The notes: a model not told the origin generated them from the sequence alone. A DNA stretch of 64,000 bases from Cryptosporangium arvum DSM 44712 (GCF_000585375.1 NZ_KK073874.1:6664894-6728893), one strand, 5' to 3'; shown: positions 15,470-24,369, counted from the stretch's first letter. Translations and numbers: made by a program.

Positions 15470-16642
15470 ATGGGTTCCCCGAACGCGGTCGCGGCGTACG
15501 CGGCCCGACTGCATGCCGCCCTCGGCTCCTCCCACCACGTGGCGTCGCCGCTCGGCGCGTGGCTGGTGCTCGCGCTGGCGGCGCCGGCCGCGACCGCCGC
15601 CGAGCGCGGCCCGCTCGAGGAGGCGCTGGGATCACCGGTCGACGAGGCGGCGGCGCGGGCCGCGGCACTGCTCGCGAAACCGCATCCGCTGGTCGCCGCG
15701 GCCGCGGCGGTCTGGAGCCGGGGCCGGACACCGGCGTCCGACGCCTGGATCGCCGGGCTCGGCGCGGCGGTCGAGCGGGGCCCGATCCCCTCGCCCGCCG
15801 AGGCCGACGCCTGGGCCCGCGAGAACACCAGGGGCCTGATCGACCGCTTCCCGCTGACGCTCGACCCCCGGACCGTGCTCGTGCTCGCCTCGGCGCTCGG
15901 CACCGACGTGTCGTGGACCGTCCCGTTCGAGACCACACCGGCCACCGCGCTCGGCGACTCACCCTGGACGGTGTCCACGGCGCTGCGCGCCCCGGCCGGG
16001 CACGACGTCCGGATCGTGGCCGACGACGAGGCCGGTGACGTCGCCGTGCACAGCGCGGAGGCGAACCCGGTCGAGGGCTGGAGCGACGGGCTGCGTGTCG
16101 TCTCGGTGATCGGCGCGCCGGACGTGGCGCCGGCGACCGTGCTCGCCGCCGCGCACCGGGCCGCGCTGCACGGCGTCCGCGCGCACTCGCTGTTCGACCT
16201 GCCGCTCGGCGACGGCCACGCCTGGACGATCACCGAGGAGCAGGCGCCGGTGCGCACGGAGTCCGGCCGCGACGAGGCGTACGACGCGGTGCTGCCGGCC
16301 TGGACGGCGTCCTCCGACCACGACCTCCTCGCCGACGCGAGCCTCGGGTTCGACGCCGCGGGGACGGCGGTGGCGCGGCTGTTCGGCTCCGCGCTCGACG
16401 TGGCGGCCCGGCAGGTCGCGCGGGCCGAGTACACCCGGGTCGGGTTCCGGGCCGCCGCGGTGACCGCGATGGCCTGGATGACCAGCGCTCCCCCGCCGCC
16501 GCGCCCCGGTGTGCTGCGCACCGCGACGGTGCGCTTCGGGCGGCCGTACGCGGTGGTGGCGGTGGCCCGGCAACCGGAGGGGCCGTGGCACGGCCTCCCG
16601 GTGTTCTCCGCCTGGGTGGCCGACGCGGCCGAGGCGTCATGA
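15470..16642 (+). CDS. Serpin-like protein, copy 1
   Basis: A 390-aa protein, the usual serpin length, with serpin landmarks in order: 'VASPLGAWLVLALAA' near the N-terminus (serpin NxVFSPLS-like), 'NTRGLIDRFPLTLDPRTVLV' then 'ASALGTDVSWTVPFE' (serpin helix F/strand 3A region), and near residues 323-345 a hinge-like 'VGFRAAAVTAM' followed by a Pro-rich loop, then 'FGRPYAVVAV' and a final strand. Serpins trap serine proteases by cleavage of such a loop. There is no signal peptide, so the target would be intracellular. The start ATG follows GGGGCG. It is divergent from the DasR-like gene and overlaps copy 2 as ATGA. The family assignment rests on pattern recognition. Confidence 0.65.
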   Translation: MGSPNAVAAYAARLHAALGSSHHVASPLGAWLVLALAAPAATAAERGPLEEALGSPVDEAAARAAALLAKPHPLVAAAAAVWSRGRTPASDAWIAGLGAAVERGPIPSPAEADAWARENTRGLIDRFPLTLDPRTVLVLASALGTDVSWTVPFETTPATALGDSPWTVSTALRAPAGHDVRIVADDEAGDVAVHSAEANPVEGWSDGLRVVSVIGAPDVAPATVLAAAHRAALHGVRAHSLFDLPLGDGHAWTITEEQAPVRTESGRDEAYDAVLPAWTASSDHDLLADASLGFDAAGTAVARLFGSALDVAARQVARAEYTRVGFRAAAVTAMAWMTSAPPPPRPGVLRTATVRFGRPYAVVAVARQPEGPWHGLPVFSAWVADAAEAS

Positions 16643-17814
16643 CTTTTCCGGACGCGATCGCGGCGTACGCGGAGAAGCTGCACGCCACGATCGGGGACGC
16701 CCACCACGTGGCGTCGCCGCTGGGCGCCTGGCTGGTGCTCGCGCTGGCCGCGCCCGCCGCGACCGGCCACGTCCGCCGGTCACTGGAGAGCGTCCTCGGC
16801 GAACCGGCCGACGCGGCCGCTGCCCGGGCCGGTGAGCTGCTCGAACACCCCCACCCGGCGGTCGCGTCGGCGGCGGCGCTGTGGACGCGCGAGGACGTCA
16901 GGACGCCGACCCTGCGGGCCTGGGAGGACGGGTTGAGCGCGGCCGTCGAGCGGGGCGCGGTGCCCTCCCCGGAAGGCGCCGACCACTGGGCCGCGGACCG
17001 GACCCGCGGGCTGATCGAGCGGTTCCCGCTCACGGTCGGCCCGGAGACGCTGCTCGTGCTGGCCTCCGCGCTGGCCACCGACGTGTCGTGGCGGGTGCCG
17101 TTCACCACCGCTCCGGCGGCGTCGCTCGGTGGCCCGTGGGGCGGCCGCGTCACCACCGTGCTGCACGCGTCCACCGCCCATGAGGCGTCGATCGTGTCCA
17201 CCCCCGAGGCCGGCGACGTCGCCGTGCACGTGGTGCGCAGCTCCGACGCCGAACCGCTGCTGGTCACCTCGGTGATCGCGGCCCCGTCGGTCCCGGCGGC
17301 CGCCGTGTTCCGCGCGGCCCACCGGATCGCGATCGACGGACCGGTCGCGGACCGGTCGCTGTTCGACCTCCCGCTCGGCGAGGGCCACGCCTGGACGCTC
17401 ACCGAGGAAACGGCGCCGACGCTCGCTCCCGACGGCCGCGACCAGCGCTGCCTCGCGACGCTGCCGGCCTGGTCCGCGCGGAGCCGGCACGACCTGCTCC
17501 GCGACCGGCGGACCGGGTTCGGCGACGCGGTCGCGGCCCTGGCCCCGCTGCTGCCGCCGCAGCGTGACGGTGTCGGGGCCGACGCCGTGCAGAGCGCGAG
17601 GGCCGACTACTCCCGCGTCGGTTTCCGGGCCGCGGCGGTGACCGCGATCGCGATGCGGGCCGGCGCGCCGCGACCCCGGCCCGGGGTCCGGCGCACCGCC
17701 CACCTCCGGTTCGGCCGGCCGTACGCGGTCGTCGCGGTGGTGGGCGGGCAGGCGGGTCCGTGGCACCGGGTGCCGGTGTTCTCGGCCTGGGTGGCCGAGC
17801 CGGTCGACGCTTAG
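16639..17814 (+). CDS. Serpin-like protein, copy 2 (tandem paralogue)
   Basis: A 391-aa paralogue of the preceding gene, similar along its full length ('AYAEKLHATIGDAHHVASPL' against 'AYAARLHAALGSSHHVASPL' in copy 1). It keeps 'RTRGLIERFPLTVGPETLLV', 'ATDVSWRVPFT', a hinge-like 'VGFRAAAVTAI' near residue 327 and the ending 'VFSAWVAEP'. The candidate reactive loop (near residues 330-345) differs from copy 1 and is shorter in prolines, as expected if the two act on different proteases. The ATG overlaps the copy-1 stop by 4 bases. No signal peptide. The stop overlaps the convergent aldehyde dehydrogenase stop. Confidence 0.65.
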   Translation: MTFPDAIAAYAEKLHATIGDAHHVASPLGAWLVLALAAPAATGHVRRSLESVLGEPADAAAARAGELLEHPHPAVASAAALWTREDVRTPTLRAWEDGLSAAVERGAVPSPEGADHWAADRTRGLIERFPLTVGPETLLVLASALATDVSWRVPFTTAPAASLGGPWGGRVTTVLHASTAHEASIVSTPEAGDVAVHVVRSSDAEPLLVTSVIAAPSVPAAAVFRAAHRIAIDGPVADRSLFDLPLGEGHAWTLTEETAPTLAPDGRDQRCLATLPAWSARSRHDLLRDRRTGFGDAVAALAPLLPPQRDGVGADAVQSARADYSRVGFRAAAVTAIAMRAGAPRPRPGVRRTAHLRFGRPYAVVAVVGGQAGPWHRVPVFSAWVAEPVDA

Positions 17815-19184
17815 CCGACCCAGACGGTCTTCACGTTGCAGAACTCACGAATGCCCTGCGCGGAGAGCTCACGCCCGTACCCGGACGTCTTGATCCCGCC
17901 GAACGGCAGCTCCGGGTATGAGGTGACCATGCCGTTCACGAACACCGCGCCGGCCTCCAGGTCGTTCACGGCCCGCTCCTGCTCGACCGGGTCGGTGGTC
18001 CAGACGTTGGACCCGAGGCCGAAGTCGGTGCTGTTCGCGATCGCGATCGCCTCCTCGTAGCTCGACGCCCGGTACACCCCGGCGACCGGCCCGAACACCT
18101 CCTCGCGGTACATCCGCATCTCGGGGGTGAGGTCGGCCACGACGGTCGGCGGGTACCACCAGCCCGGCTGGTCGGGCGCGGTGCCGCCACACAGCACCGT
18201 CGCGCCCTGCGACACCGCGTCCTGCACGAGCTCGGTCACGTCGGTGCGACCCTGCTCGGTGGCGAGCGGTCCCACGTCGGTCTTCTCGTCCATCGGGTCA
18301 CCGACGGTGAGCGCGGCCATCCGGTCGACGAACGCGGCGGCGAACGCGTCGTAGACGTCGGTGTGCACGATGAACCGCTTCGCGGCGATGCACGACTGGC
18401 CGTTGTTCTGGCAGCGTGCGGTCACCGCGACCGCGGCGGCCCGCTCGATGTCGGCCGACGGCAGCACCACGAACGGGTCGCTGCCGCCGAGCTCGAGCAC
18501 GGTCTTCTTGAGCTCGCGCCCGGCGATCGCGGCGATCGAGCGGCCCGCGCCCTCACTGCCGGTGAGCGTCGCCGCGACGACGCGCTTGTCGCTCAGCACC
18601 GCCTCGACCTGGTCCGAGCCGATCAGCAGCGTCTGGAACGCACCCTCCGGGAACCCGGCCCGGGAGAACAACTGCTCCATGAACAACGCGGTCCGCGGGA
18701 CGTTCGACGCGTGCTTGAGCAGGCCGACGTTGCCGGCCATCAGCGCCGGGGCGGCGAACCGCATCGCCTGCCAGAGCGGGAAGTTCCACGGCATGACCGC
18801 GAGCACCGGGCCGAGCGGCTGGTAACGCACGTAGGCCTGGCGCGCTTTCACGGCGGCGGGATCGGTGGGTTCGTCGGCGAGGAACGCCGGCGCGTGCTTG
18901 GCGTAGTACCGGCACGCGACCGCGCACTTGGCCACTTCGGCCTTCGCCGCGACGAGCGTCTTGCCCATCTCGACGGTCATCGTGCGGGCGATCTCGTCGC
19001 GCTCGGCGTCCAGAATGTCGGCCGCGGCCCGGAGCCACGTCGCACGCTGGTCGAACGTGGCGGACCGCAGCGCCGCGAAGCCCTCGACCGCCCGGGCCAG
19101 GCGCTCGTCGATTTCGGCTTCGGTCAGCGGTTCGAAGGATTGCAGAACCCGGCCGTCGGTCGGGTCGATCGTCGCGATCGGCAC
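17811..19184 (-). CDS. gabD1: NAD(P)-dependent succinate-semialdehyde dehydrogenase, GabD1-like
   Basis: A 457-aa aldehyde dehydrogenase of the same length and closely similar sequence to mycobacterial GabD1. Catalytic Cys265 ('NNGQSCIAAKRF'), general-base Glu231 ('VLELGGSDPF') and the coenzyme motif 'MPWNFPLWQ' are present. It would oxidise succinic semialdehyde to succinate in the GABA or alternative TCA route. The GTG at 19184 after GGGGAGG gives 'MPIATIDPTDG', matching the family start. The product ends 'REFCNVKTVWVG', as GabD1 proteins do. It converges on the serpin-like pair with a 4-base overlap and is divergent from a secreted hydrolase gene. Confidence 0.88.
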   Translation of the reverse strand: MPIATIDPTDGRVLQSFEPLTEAEIDERLARAVEGFAALRSATFDQRATWLRAAADILDAERDEIARTMTVEMGKTLVAAKAEVAKCAVACRYYAKHAPAFLADEPTDPAAVKARQAYVRYQPLGPVLAVMPWNFPLWQAMRFAAPALMAGNVGLLKHASNVPRTALFMEQLFSRAGFPEGAFQTLLIGSDQVEAVLSDKRVVAATLTGSEGAGRSIAAIAGRELKKTVLELGGSDPFVVLPSADIERAAAVAVTARCQNNGQSCIAAKRFIVHTDVYDAFAAAFVDRMAALTVGDPMDEKTDVGPLATEQGRTDVTELVQDAVSQGATVLCGGTAPDQPGWWYPPTVVADLTPEMRMYREEVFGPVAGVYRASSYEEAIAIANSTDFGLGSNVWTTDPVEQERAVNDLEAGAVFVNGMVTSYPELPFGGIKTSGYGRELSAQGIREFCNVKTVWVG

Positions 19185-19230
19185 CGTGCCACCTCCCCTT
19201 TTCCGGTATGCGCGCAGCAATACCCGTTTT

Positions 19231-19263
19231 CGCGGCGGGATTCCCCGAAGCCGACCCGCCGCG
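19231..19263. repeat. Inverted repeat in a divergent promoter region
   Basis: CGCGGCGGG (19231-19239) and CCCGCCGCG (19255-19263) are perfect 9-bp arms around 15 bases. It sits in the 159-base gap between gabD1 and the secreted hydrolase gene. It may be an operator or a leader hairpin; nothing decides between them. Confidence 0.4.
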
Positions 19264-19343
19264 AGTGGTTCTCACTTTTGGTACAAATCGGCATTAGCGT
19301 GACTTTCAAGGACTTGAGAGACGGCTCTTCCCGGAGGGTAACC

Positions 19344-20156
19344 GTGCACGTCCGCCTGTCGATCTGTCTTCTCGTGGCCACCCTGCTGGGTGGCCTGCTC
19401 GTCGCCGTGAGCCCCGCGTACGCGGACGGCTGCGTCGACGACGCCACCGGCTTCGACTGTGACTTCGCCGAACGGGTGCGCCGCGCCGACGCCTATCTGG
19501 AGACCCGGCCGGGCTACACCGGCCTGGCGGTCTCGGACGGCTGGCGCAACCGGGTCTGGCGCAACGAGTACGCCGACCGTCCGATCTACGCGGCGTCGAC
19601 CGCGAAGCTCGCGATCGCGCTGGACATCCTGATGCGACAGCACCGCGGCGAGATCGAGCTGACCACCGCGGACGCGCACTGGCTGTACACCGCGCTGGTG
19701 AGCAGCAACAACGCGGCCGCGAACCACCTGTGGAACCGCTACGGCGGCGCGTCGATGGTCTCCCGCTGGGCGTCGTACGGGATGACCGACACGGGATTCG
19801 TGCCCGGCCTCGCCCGGCACTGGGGGTCGATGAAGACGACCGCGGCCGACCTGCGGCGGCTGGTGCGCTACGTCGTCCGGGAGACACCGGACGAGGTGCG
19901 CCGGTACCTGATCGCGCGGATGCGCGGCGTCGCCGGGAACCAGCAGTGGGGTGTGTGGGCGGCCGGTTCCGGCTGGATCCGCGGCAACAAGAACGGCTGG
20001 TTCCGCTACCGGGCCGGGTGGGTGATCAACTCCGCCGGATGGGTCGGCGCCCACCAGCGTTACCTCGTCGCGGTGATGGCCGACCAGCGCGCGAAGGGCA
20101 CCTACGCGAGCGGCGTCGAGACGACGTCACGCGTCAACGAGATCCTGTTCCGCTAG
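19344..20156 (+). CDS. Secreted serine hydrolase, class A beta-lactamase-like
   Basis: A 270-aa exported protein. The first 28 residues form a signal peptide ending 'SPAYA' before 'DGCVDD'. The mature part has the active-serine motif S85-T-A-K88 ('AASTAKLAIAL'), an SxN-type 'SSNNAAANHLW' at 120-130, and 'NKNGW' at about 215-219 in place of the KTG box. This matches the penicillin-binding/class A beta-lactamase fold; the Glu166 loop of true beta-lactamases is not evident, so a peptidase or esterase role is as likely as antibiotic resistance. Cys30 and Cys39 could form a disulfide. The GTG start follows GGAGGG by 5 bases. It overlaps the convergent kinase stop by 4 bases. Confidence 0.82.
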   Translation: MHVRLSICLLVATLLGGLLVAVSPAYADGCVDDATGFDCDFAERVRRADAYLETRPGYTGLAVSDGWRNRVWRNEYADRPIYAASTAKLAIALDILMRQHRGEIELTTADAHWLYTALVSSNNAAANHLWNRYGGASMVSRWASYGMTDTGFVPGLARHWGSMKTTAADLRRLVRYVVRETPDEVRRYLIARMRGVAGNQQWGVWAAGSGWIRGNKNGWFRYRAGWVINSAGWVGAHQRYLVAVMADQRAKGTYASGVETTSRVNEILFR

Positions 20157-22018
20157 GCCGGTGGGTCGGGCAGCGTGAACCAGAACACGCTGCCGCCGCC
20201 GGGGTCCGGCTCGACGCCGATCGCCCCGCCGTGCCGCTCGACGATCTTGCGGCAGATCGCCAGCCCCAGGCCGCTGCCGGAGAACTCGCCGCTGCCCGCG
20301 CCCCGGTGGAACGCGTCGAACACGCCCTCGCGCTCCTCCGGCGGGATGCCGATCCCCTGGTCGGCCACCTCGATCCGCCAGGCCCGCTCGCCCCGCCGGG
20401 CCCGCACGCTCACCCGCGGCGGCCGTCCGGGCGCGGTGTACTTGACCCCGTTGCCGATCAGGTTGTCCAGCACCTGGCGCAGCATGCCGGGGTCGCCCGA
20501 GACCACCGGGAGCTCGCCGACCGTCACCCGGTGCGGATCGGGTTCGAGGCGGTCGGTGCGCTCCGCGATCACCTCGGCGACGAGCAGGTTCAGGCTCACC
20601 TGCGTCCGGTGGAGCTCGACGTGTTCGGCGGTGGCGTACTCCAGCAGGTCGGTGAGCATCCGGTCGGTGCGTGCCACCGCCGAGCGGGCCCGCCCGAGGA
20701 AGTCCCGGCCCTGGTGGCCCAGCTCGTCGGTGGCCTCGTCGGCGAGCACCTCGAGGTAGGCCGACGCCGCGGTCAGCGGGCTGCGCAGGTCGTGCGCGGC
20801 CACGCCGGCGAACCCGGCCAGCTCCCGTTCCCGGCGGCGGAGCTCGACCTCGACCTCCTCGCGCCGGGCGACGTCGGCGCGCAGGGCCGCGGTCGCGTGC
20901 TGGACGTCGACCAGAGCACGGTCACGGGAGCGGGTCAGGACGCCGACCAGCGAGGCGAGCAGCAGGCCGATCAGCGTGCCCGCGACCAGGACCACCGTGT
21001 CCAGGGTCCCGTCGGGCTGGACGAACGAGTCCATCGGCGCCACCGAGAGCAGCCAGGTACGCCCGGCGACCGTGACCCACCGGTGCTCGATCCCGTCGGC
21101 CCGCCAGGTCGTGGCCGGCGCGGGGGTCGGCGTCGCGCCGGCGGCGTCCGCGCGGCCCGCGGCGCCGATCGTGGTCAGCAGGTCGTCGCCGCCGCGCGGC
21201 CAGCTCGCGACCCGGCGGGCCTTCGTGCCTTCGACGTCGCGGAGCTCGACGCGGACCTGGCCGGCGGCGGCACGGCGCAGCGTCCGCTCGAGGAAGTCCT
21301 GGCCGCGCATGCCCATCACCAGCCAGCCGCGCGGTTCGCCGGTCCCGGCGTTGCCCGCGAGCCGGACCGGCGAGGCGACCACGAACGACGACTGCCGCTG
21401 CGCGGGCGGCAGCGTCTCGGCGTCCTTGGTCAGCACGTACGTCCGGCTGGCGATCGGCCGGCCGAGGCGCATCGAGGCGTCCATCGCGTCCCGGGCCGGG
21501 GCGATCCGGGCGACGTCCCGCCCGACGCGCGCGGTCGACCCGTCGAGCGTCCGGTTGAGGACGACGTAGCGGTGCGGCAGCGCGAGCGCGGCTCCCACGG
21601 CGTCGGGGACCAGCGCGTCGGACTGGACCCCGGGGCTCCAGTCGGTGGCCAGGTCAGGGAGCTCGGCCGACGCCGAGGGCATCACGAGCGAGACCGACGA
21701 CGCACCGTAGAGGCGGTCGGCGCTCAGCCCGGACATGATCGCCACGAAGTCCTCACCGGTCAGGCTGGTCTGCGCGCTGATCGCGGCGGTCAGATCGGTC
21801 ATCGTGTCGACGTACCGGTTGGCCTCGGCGGTGATCGCCGCCTCGACGCCGGTCGCCTGGCGCTCCAGCAGCGTCCGGGCCCGCCGCTGCTCGGACTGGT
21901 GCAGAACGCCGGTGACCAGCAAGGTCACGCTCAACCCGAACACCGCGACCACGACCGGGAGCGAGGCCCAGTGCGGCAGCCTCGCGTGACGCCCGACCAC
22001 GGCCGGATAAACGGACAT
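20153..22018 (-). CDS. Membrane histidine kinase with CHASE-type extracellular sensor
   Basis: A 621-aa kinase. One membrane helix lies near residues 20-40, a large extracellular CHASE-like domain spans about 50-320 ('RYVDTMTDLTAAI', 'RDFLERTLRR'-type end), a second helix lies near 330-352 ('VVLVAGTLIGLLLASLVGVL'), then a coiled linker. His409 in 'VAAHDLRSPLTAA' is the phospho-acceptor. The HATPase domain has an N box ('NLIGNGVKY'), G1 ('DQGIGIPPEE'), F box and G2 ('GSGLGLAI'). No response regulator is adjacent. The start is 6 bases after TAAGCT on the minus strand, so it may be leaderless. It is related to the kinase at 25614. Confidence 0.87.
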   Translation of the reverse strand: MSVYPAVVGRHARLPHWASLPVVVAVFGLSVTLLVTGVLHQSEQRRARTLLERQATGVEAAITAEANRYVDTMTDLTAAISAQTSLTGEDFVAIMSGLSADRLYGASSVSLVMPSASAELPDLATDWSPGVQSDALVPDAVGAALALPHRYVVLNRTLDGSTARVGRDVARIAPARDAMDASMRLGRPIASRTYVLTKDAETLPPAQRQSSFVVASPVRLAGNAGTGEPRGWLVMGMRGQDFLERTLRRAAAGQVRVELRDVEGTKARRVASWPRGGDDLLTTIGAAGRADAAGATPTPAPATTWRADGIEHRWVTVAGRTWLLSVAPMDSFVQPDGTLDTVVLVAGTLIGLLLASLVGVLTRSRDRALVDVQHATAALRADVARREEVEVELRRRERELAGFAGVAAHDLRSPLTAASAYLEVLADEATDELGHQGRDFLGRARSAVARTDRMLTDLLEYATAEHVELHRTQVSLNLLVAEVIAERTDRLEPDPHRVTVGELPVVSGDPGMLRQVLDNLIGNGVKYTAPGRPPRVSVRARRGERAWRIEVADQGIGIPPEEREGVFDAFHRGAGSGEFSGSGLGLAICRKIVERHGGAIGVEPDPGGGSVFWFTLPDPPA

Positions 22019-22076
22019 ATGCGTAGCTTAACGACATTCGCCCGGGCTCGGAACGGACGCTGCTAGCGTCGCGCGC

Positions 22077-23042
22077 GTGCCTCGCTGGGGATTGACCTTG
22101 CCGCTGGACTCCGTGCCGCTGCACCGCCACCGCGCGGTGATCGAGGCGGTGACCGACCTCGGGTTCACCGACGTCTGGTCGGCCGAGACCGCGGGCTCGG
22201 ACGCGTTCGGCCCGCTCGCGCTGTTCTCGACGTGGTCGTCGTCGCTGCGGTTCGGCACCGCGGTGGTGCCGGTCCAGACCCGCGGCCCGGCGCTGATCGC
22301 GATGAGCGCCGCGACGCTCGCCGACGCCGCCCCCGGCCGGTTCGCGCTCGGCATCGGCGCGTCGTCGCCCGCGATCGTCGAGTCGTGGAACGGGATCCCG
22401 TTCGAGCAGCCCTACCAGCGGGTGCGCGACACGCTGCGGTTCCTGCGTCGCGCGCTGGCCGGCGAGAAGATCGACGAGGAGTTCGAGACGTTCGCCGTGC
22501 GCGGGTTCCGGCTCGCACGGGTACCGGAGGTGTCACCGCCGATCCTGCTCGCGGCGCTGCGGCCGGGGATGCTGCGGCTCGCCGGGCGGGAGGCCGACGG
22601 CGTCATCCTGAACTGGCTGGCGGCGACCGACGTGCCGACCGCGCTCGCGGAGGTGGGGGCGGACACCGAGGTGGCGGCGCGGATCTTCGTGTGCCCGTCG
22701 ACCGACCGGGAGTACGTCGGCGCGCTCGGACGGCGGCTGATCTCGTCGTACCTGACGGTGCCGGCGTACCGGGCGCAGCACGAGTGGCTCGGACGGGGCG
22801 ACGTGCTCACGCCGATGTGGGACGCCTGGAGCGCGGGCGACCGAGCCGCCGCCAACGCCGCGATCCCGGACGAGGTGATCGACGCCCTGATCGTGCACGG
22901 CACCCCGGACGAGTGCCGCGCGCACCTGCGTGCTTACGCCGACGCCGGCGTCACCACCCCGATCGCCGCCCTGCTCCCCACCCCCGGGATGACCACCCCG
23001 GAAGGCCTGCTGGCCGCTGTTCAGGCGGTTGCTCCGGCCTGA
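22077..23042 (+). CDS. LLM-class F420-dependent oxidoreductase
   Basis: A 321-aa luciferase-like monooxygenase-fold protein. Typical stretches are 'AVTDLGFTDVWSAET', 'SLRFGTAVVPVQTRGPALIA', 'LADAAPGRFALGIGAS' and 'YQRVRDTLRFLRRALAGE', followed by 'GREADGVILNWLA'. Actinobacterial members use coenzyme F420 to reduce or oxidise small molecules; the substrate is unknown. The length is normal. The GTG at 22077 lacks a ribosome site but lies 7 bases after TAGCGT, which suggests a leaderless transcript. It is divergent from the CHASE kinase across 58 bases and convergent with ogt. Confidence 0.86.
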   Translation: MPRWGLTLPLDSVPLHRHRAVIEAVTDLGFTDVWSAETAGSDAFGPLALFSTWSSSLRFGTAVVPVQTRGPALIAMSAATLADAAPGRFALGIGASSPAIVESWNGIPFEQPYQRVRDTLRFLRRALAGEKIDEEFETFAVRGFRLARVPEVSPPILLAALRPGMLRLAGREADGVILNWLAATDVPTALAEVGADTEVAARIFVCPSTDREYVGALGRRLISSYLTVPAYRAQHEWLGRGDVLTPMWDAWSAGDRAAANAAIPDEVIDALIVHGTPDECRAHLRAYADAGVTTPIAALLPTPGMTTPEGLLAAVQAVAPA

Positions 23043-23073
23043 GCCCTGGGCTGGGGACGTGAGGCGCGGACCG

Positions 23074-23640
23074 CTAGAACAGGACGTCGGGGACGGCGCC
23101 TTCCAGGGCCAGCAGCCGGCGTTTCATCTCGAGGCCGCCGCCGAAGCCGTGCAGGCTGCCGTCGGCGGCCAGCACCCGGTGGCACGGCACGATCACCGGC
23201 ACCGGGTTCGTGGCCATCGCGCGGCCGACCGCCCGTGCCGCGCCGAACTCGCCCTCGACGTCGGCGTCGCCCACCCGGCGGGCGAGCGCGCCGTAGCTGA
23301 TCGTCTCCCCGTAGCCGACGCCCGCGTACAGCGCTTCCCGAACCTCGCGGGCGTAACCGCTGCTCAGGCGCCAGTCGATCGGCACCGTGAAGCGCCGAAG
23401 ACGACCGGCGAAGTACGCGTCGAACTCACCCCGGACCCGCTCCACCGGGCCCGGCAGCGGGCCCTCCGTCAGCCCCGGCAGCCCGGCCGCCGCCTCCTCC
23501 GCGGCCGCGAGCCCGGCGAGCCCCACCGCGAGCACGCCGCGCGGCGTGACCAGCACACCGAGCGGCCCGATCGGCGTCGTCAACTCGACGGCCGCGCACG
23601 TCTCGGGCTCGACCCGAGGTTCACCCGTCACGCGCCGCAA
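23074..23640 (-). CDS. ogt: Methylated-DNA-protein-cysteine methyltransferase
   Basis: A 188-aa DNA repair protein that takes the methyl group from O6-methylguanine onto its own cysteine. The acceptor is Cys153 in 'IVPCHRVLA', preceded by 'GARAVGRAMATNPVPV' and, further upstream, the helix-turn-helix 'YGETISYGALARRVG'. The TTG at 23640 is favoured because a GGAGGGGAG site lies 7 bases before it; a GTG three codons in is the alternative. The N-terminal domain is degenerate, as usual. It is a single gene, convergent with the LLM oxidoreductase. Confidence 0.9.
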   Translation of the reverse strand: MRRVTGEPRVEPETCAAVELTTPIGPLGVLVTPRGVLAVGLAGLAAAEEAAAGLPGLTEGPLPGPVERVRGEFDAYFAGRLRRFTVPIDWRLSSGYAREVREALYAGVGYGETISYGALARRVGDADVEGEFGAARAVGRAMATNPVPVIVPCHRVLAADGSLHGFGGGLEMKRRLLALEGAVPDVLF

Positions 23641-23750
23641 CGTACCGCTCCCCTCCGACAGTCCTGCTCAGAGGCGCCGGCGGTGCACGATAAGCTGACG
23701 GACAAGTGTCGGGTCGGGGGGCCGCGGGGGCAATGAGCCGGAGGACGAGG

Positions 23751-24242
23751 ATGAGTGCGCGGGTAGAGCAGCGAGCCCTCCCCGGGATCGGCGTCGTGCA
23801 GGACGTGGTGACCAAGTGCGGTCGCCGCATCGGCGTGCTGACCCACCGGGACGGACATCGCGAGCTCGTCGTGTACGACGTCGACGACCCCGACGCCGCC
23901 AGCGAGACCGTTCCGCTCACCGGTGACGAGGCGAACGCGATCGCGGAGCTCCTCGGGGCGCCCCAGCTGGTCCGGCACCTCGCCGAGATGCAGGAGCAGG
24001 TCATCGGAGTGCTCACCGAACAGCTGCCGATCCTCAAGGGGTCGGCGTTCGCGGGGCGCCCGCTCGGTGACACCCAGGCCCGCACGCGCACCGGCGCCTC
24101 GATCGTCGCGGTTCTCCGGCAGGGCGAGGTCATCGCGTCGCCCGGGCCGTCGTTCGTGTTCGAAGCCGGCGACTCGATGGTCGTCGTCGGTACTCGGGAG
24201 GGTGTCGACGGCGTCGCGTCGATCCTCCGCGGGGACGCCTGA
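23751..24242 (+). CDS. Cation:proton antiporter regulatory subunit (KhtT-like)
   Basis: A 163-aa cytoplasmic protein. The N-terminal half begins 'VEQRALPGIGVVQDVVTKCG', as in KhtT-type subunits; the C-terminal half is a TrkA-C/RCK_C domain ('GRPLGDTQARTRTGASIVAV', 'FEAGDSMVVVGTREGVD') that binds a regulatory ligand. Such subunits gate the partner antiporter encoded next. I chose the ATG at 23751 since GGAGG lies 6 bases upstream; an ATG at 23733 is possible. A 127-base gap with a hairpin separates it from the antiporter gene, so expression of the two may differ. A nucleotide signal (c-di-AMP in known KhtT) is possible but not shown. Confidence 0.85.
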   Translation: MSARVEQRALPGIGVVQDVVTKCGRRIGVLTHRDGHRELVVYDVDDPDAASETVPLTGDEANAIAELLGAPQLVRHLAEMQEQVIGVLTEQLPILKGSAFAGRPLGDTQARTRTGASIVAVLRQGEVIASPGPSFVFEAGDSMVVVGTREGVDGVASILRGDA

Positions 24243-24279
24243 GCGTTCCCGGGAAAAACAACGACACAGGTAGGAACGA

Positions 24280-24298
24280 GCCACCCGTCCGGGGTGGC
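24280..24298 (+). promoter_or_regulatory. Hairpin in the leader of the antiporter gene
   Basis: GCCACCC (24280-24286) and GGGTGGC (24292-24298) form a 7-bp stem with a 5-base loop, 38 bases after the regulatory-subunit stop. A TTCCCGGGAA palindrome lies at 24245-24254. There is no T-run. I saw no match to a known riboswitch. Confidence 0.35.
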
Positions 24299-24369
24299 CA
24301 TGTAGCTATGCCGCGGCCGACGAGGGTCCGGGCAACCAAGAACTGCACAAAGTACGACGAGGGAGGCCG

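Noticed and set aside
19344-20156. True beta-lactamase resistance gene
   Set aside because: SxxK and SxN are present, but the Glu166 loop is not evident and KTG is KNG, so I keep only the fold-level call.
24243-24369. c-di-AMP (ydaO-type) riboswitch before the antiporter
   Set aside because: The gap has only one short hairpin and I could not match the conserved ydaO core; a covariance-model search would decide.
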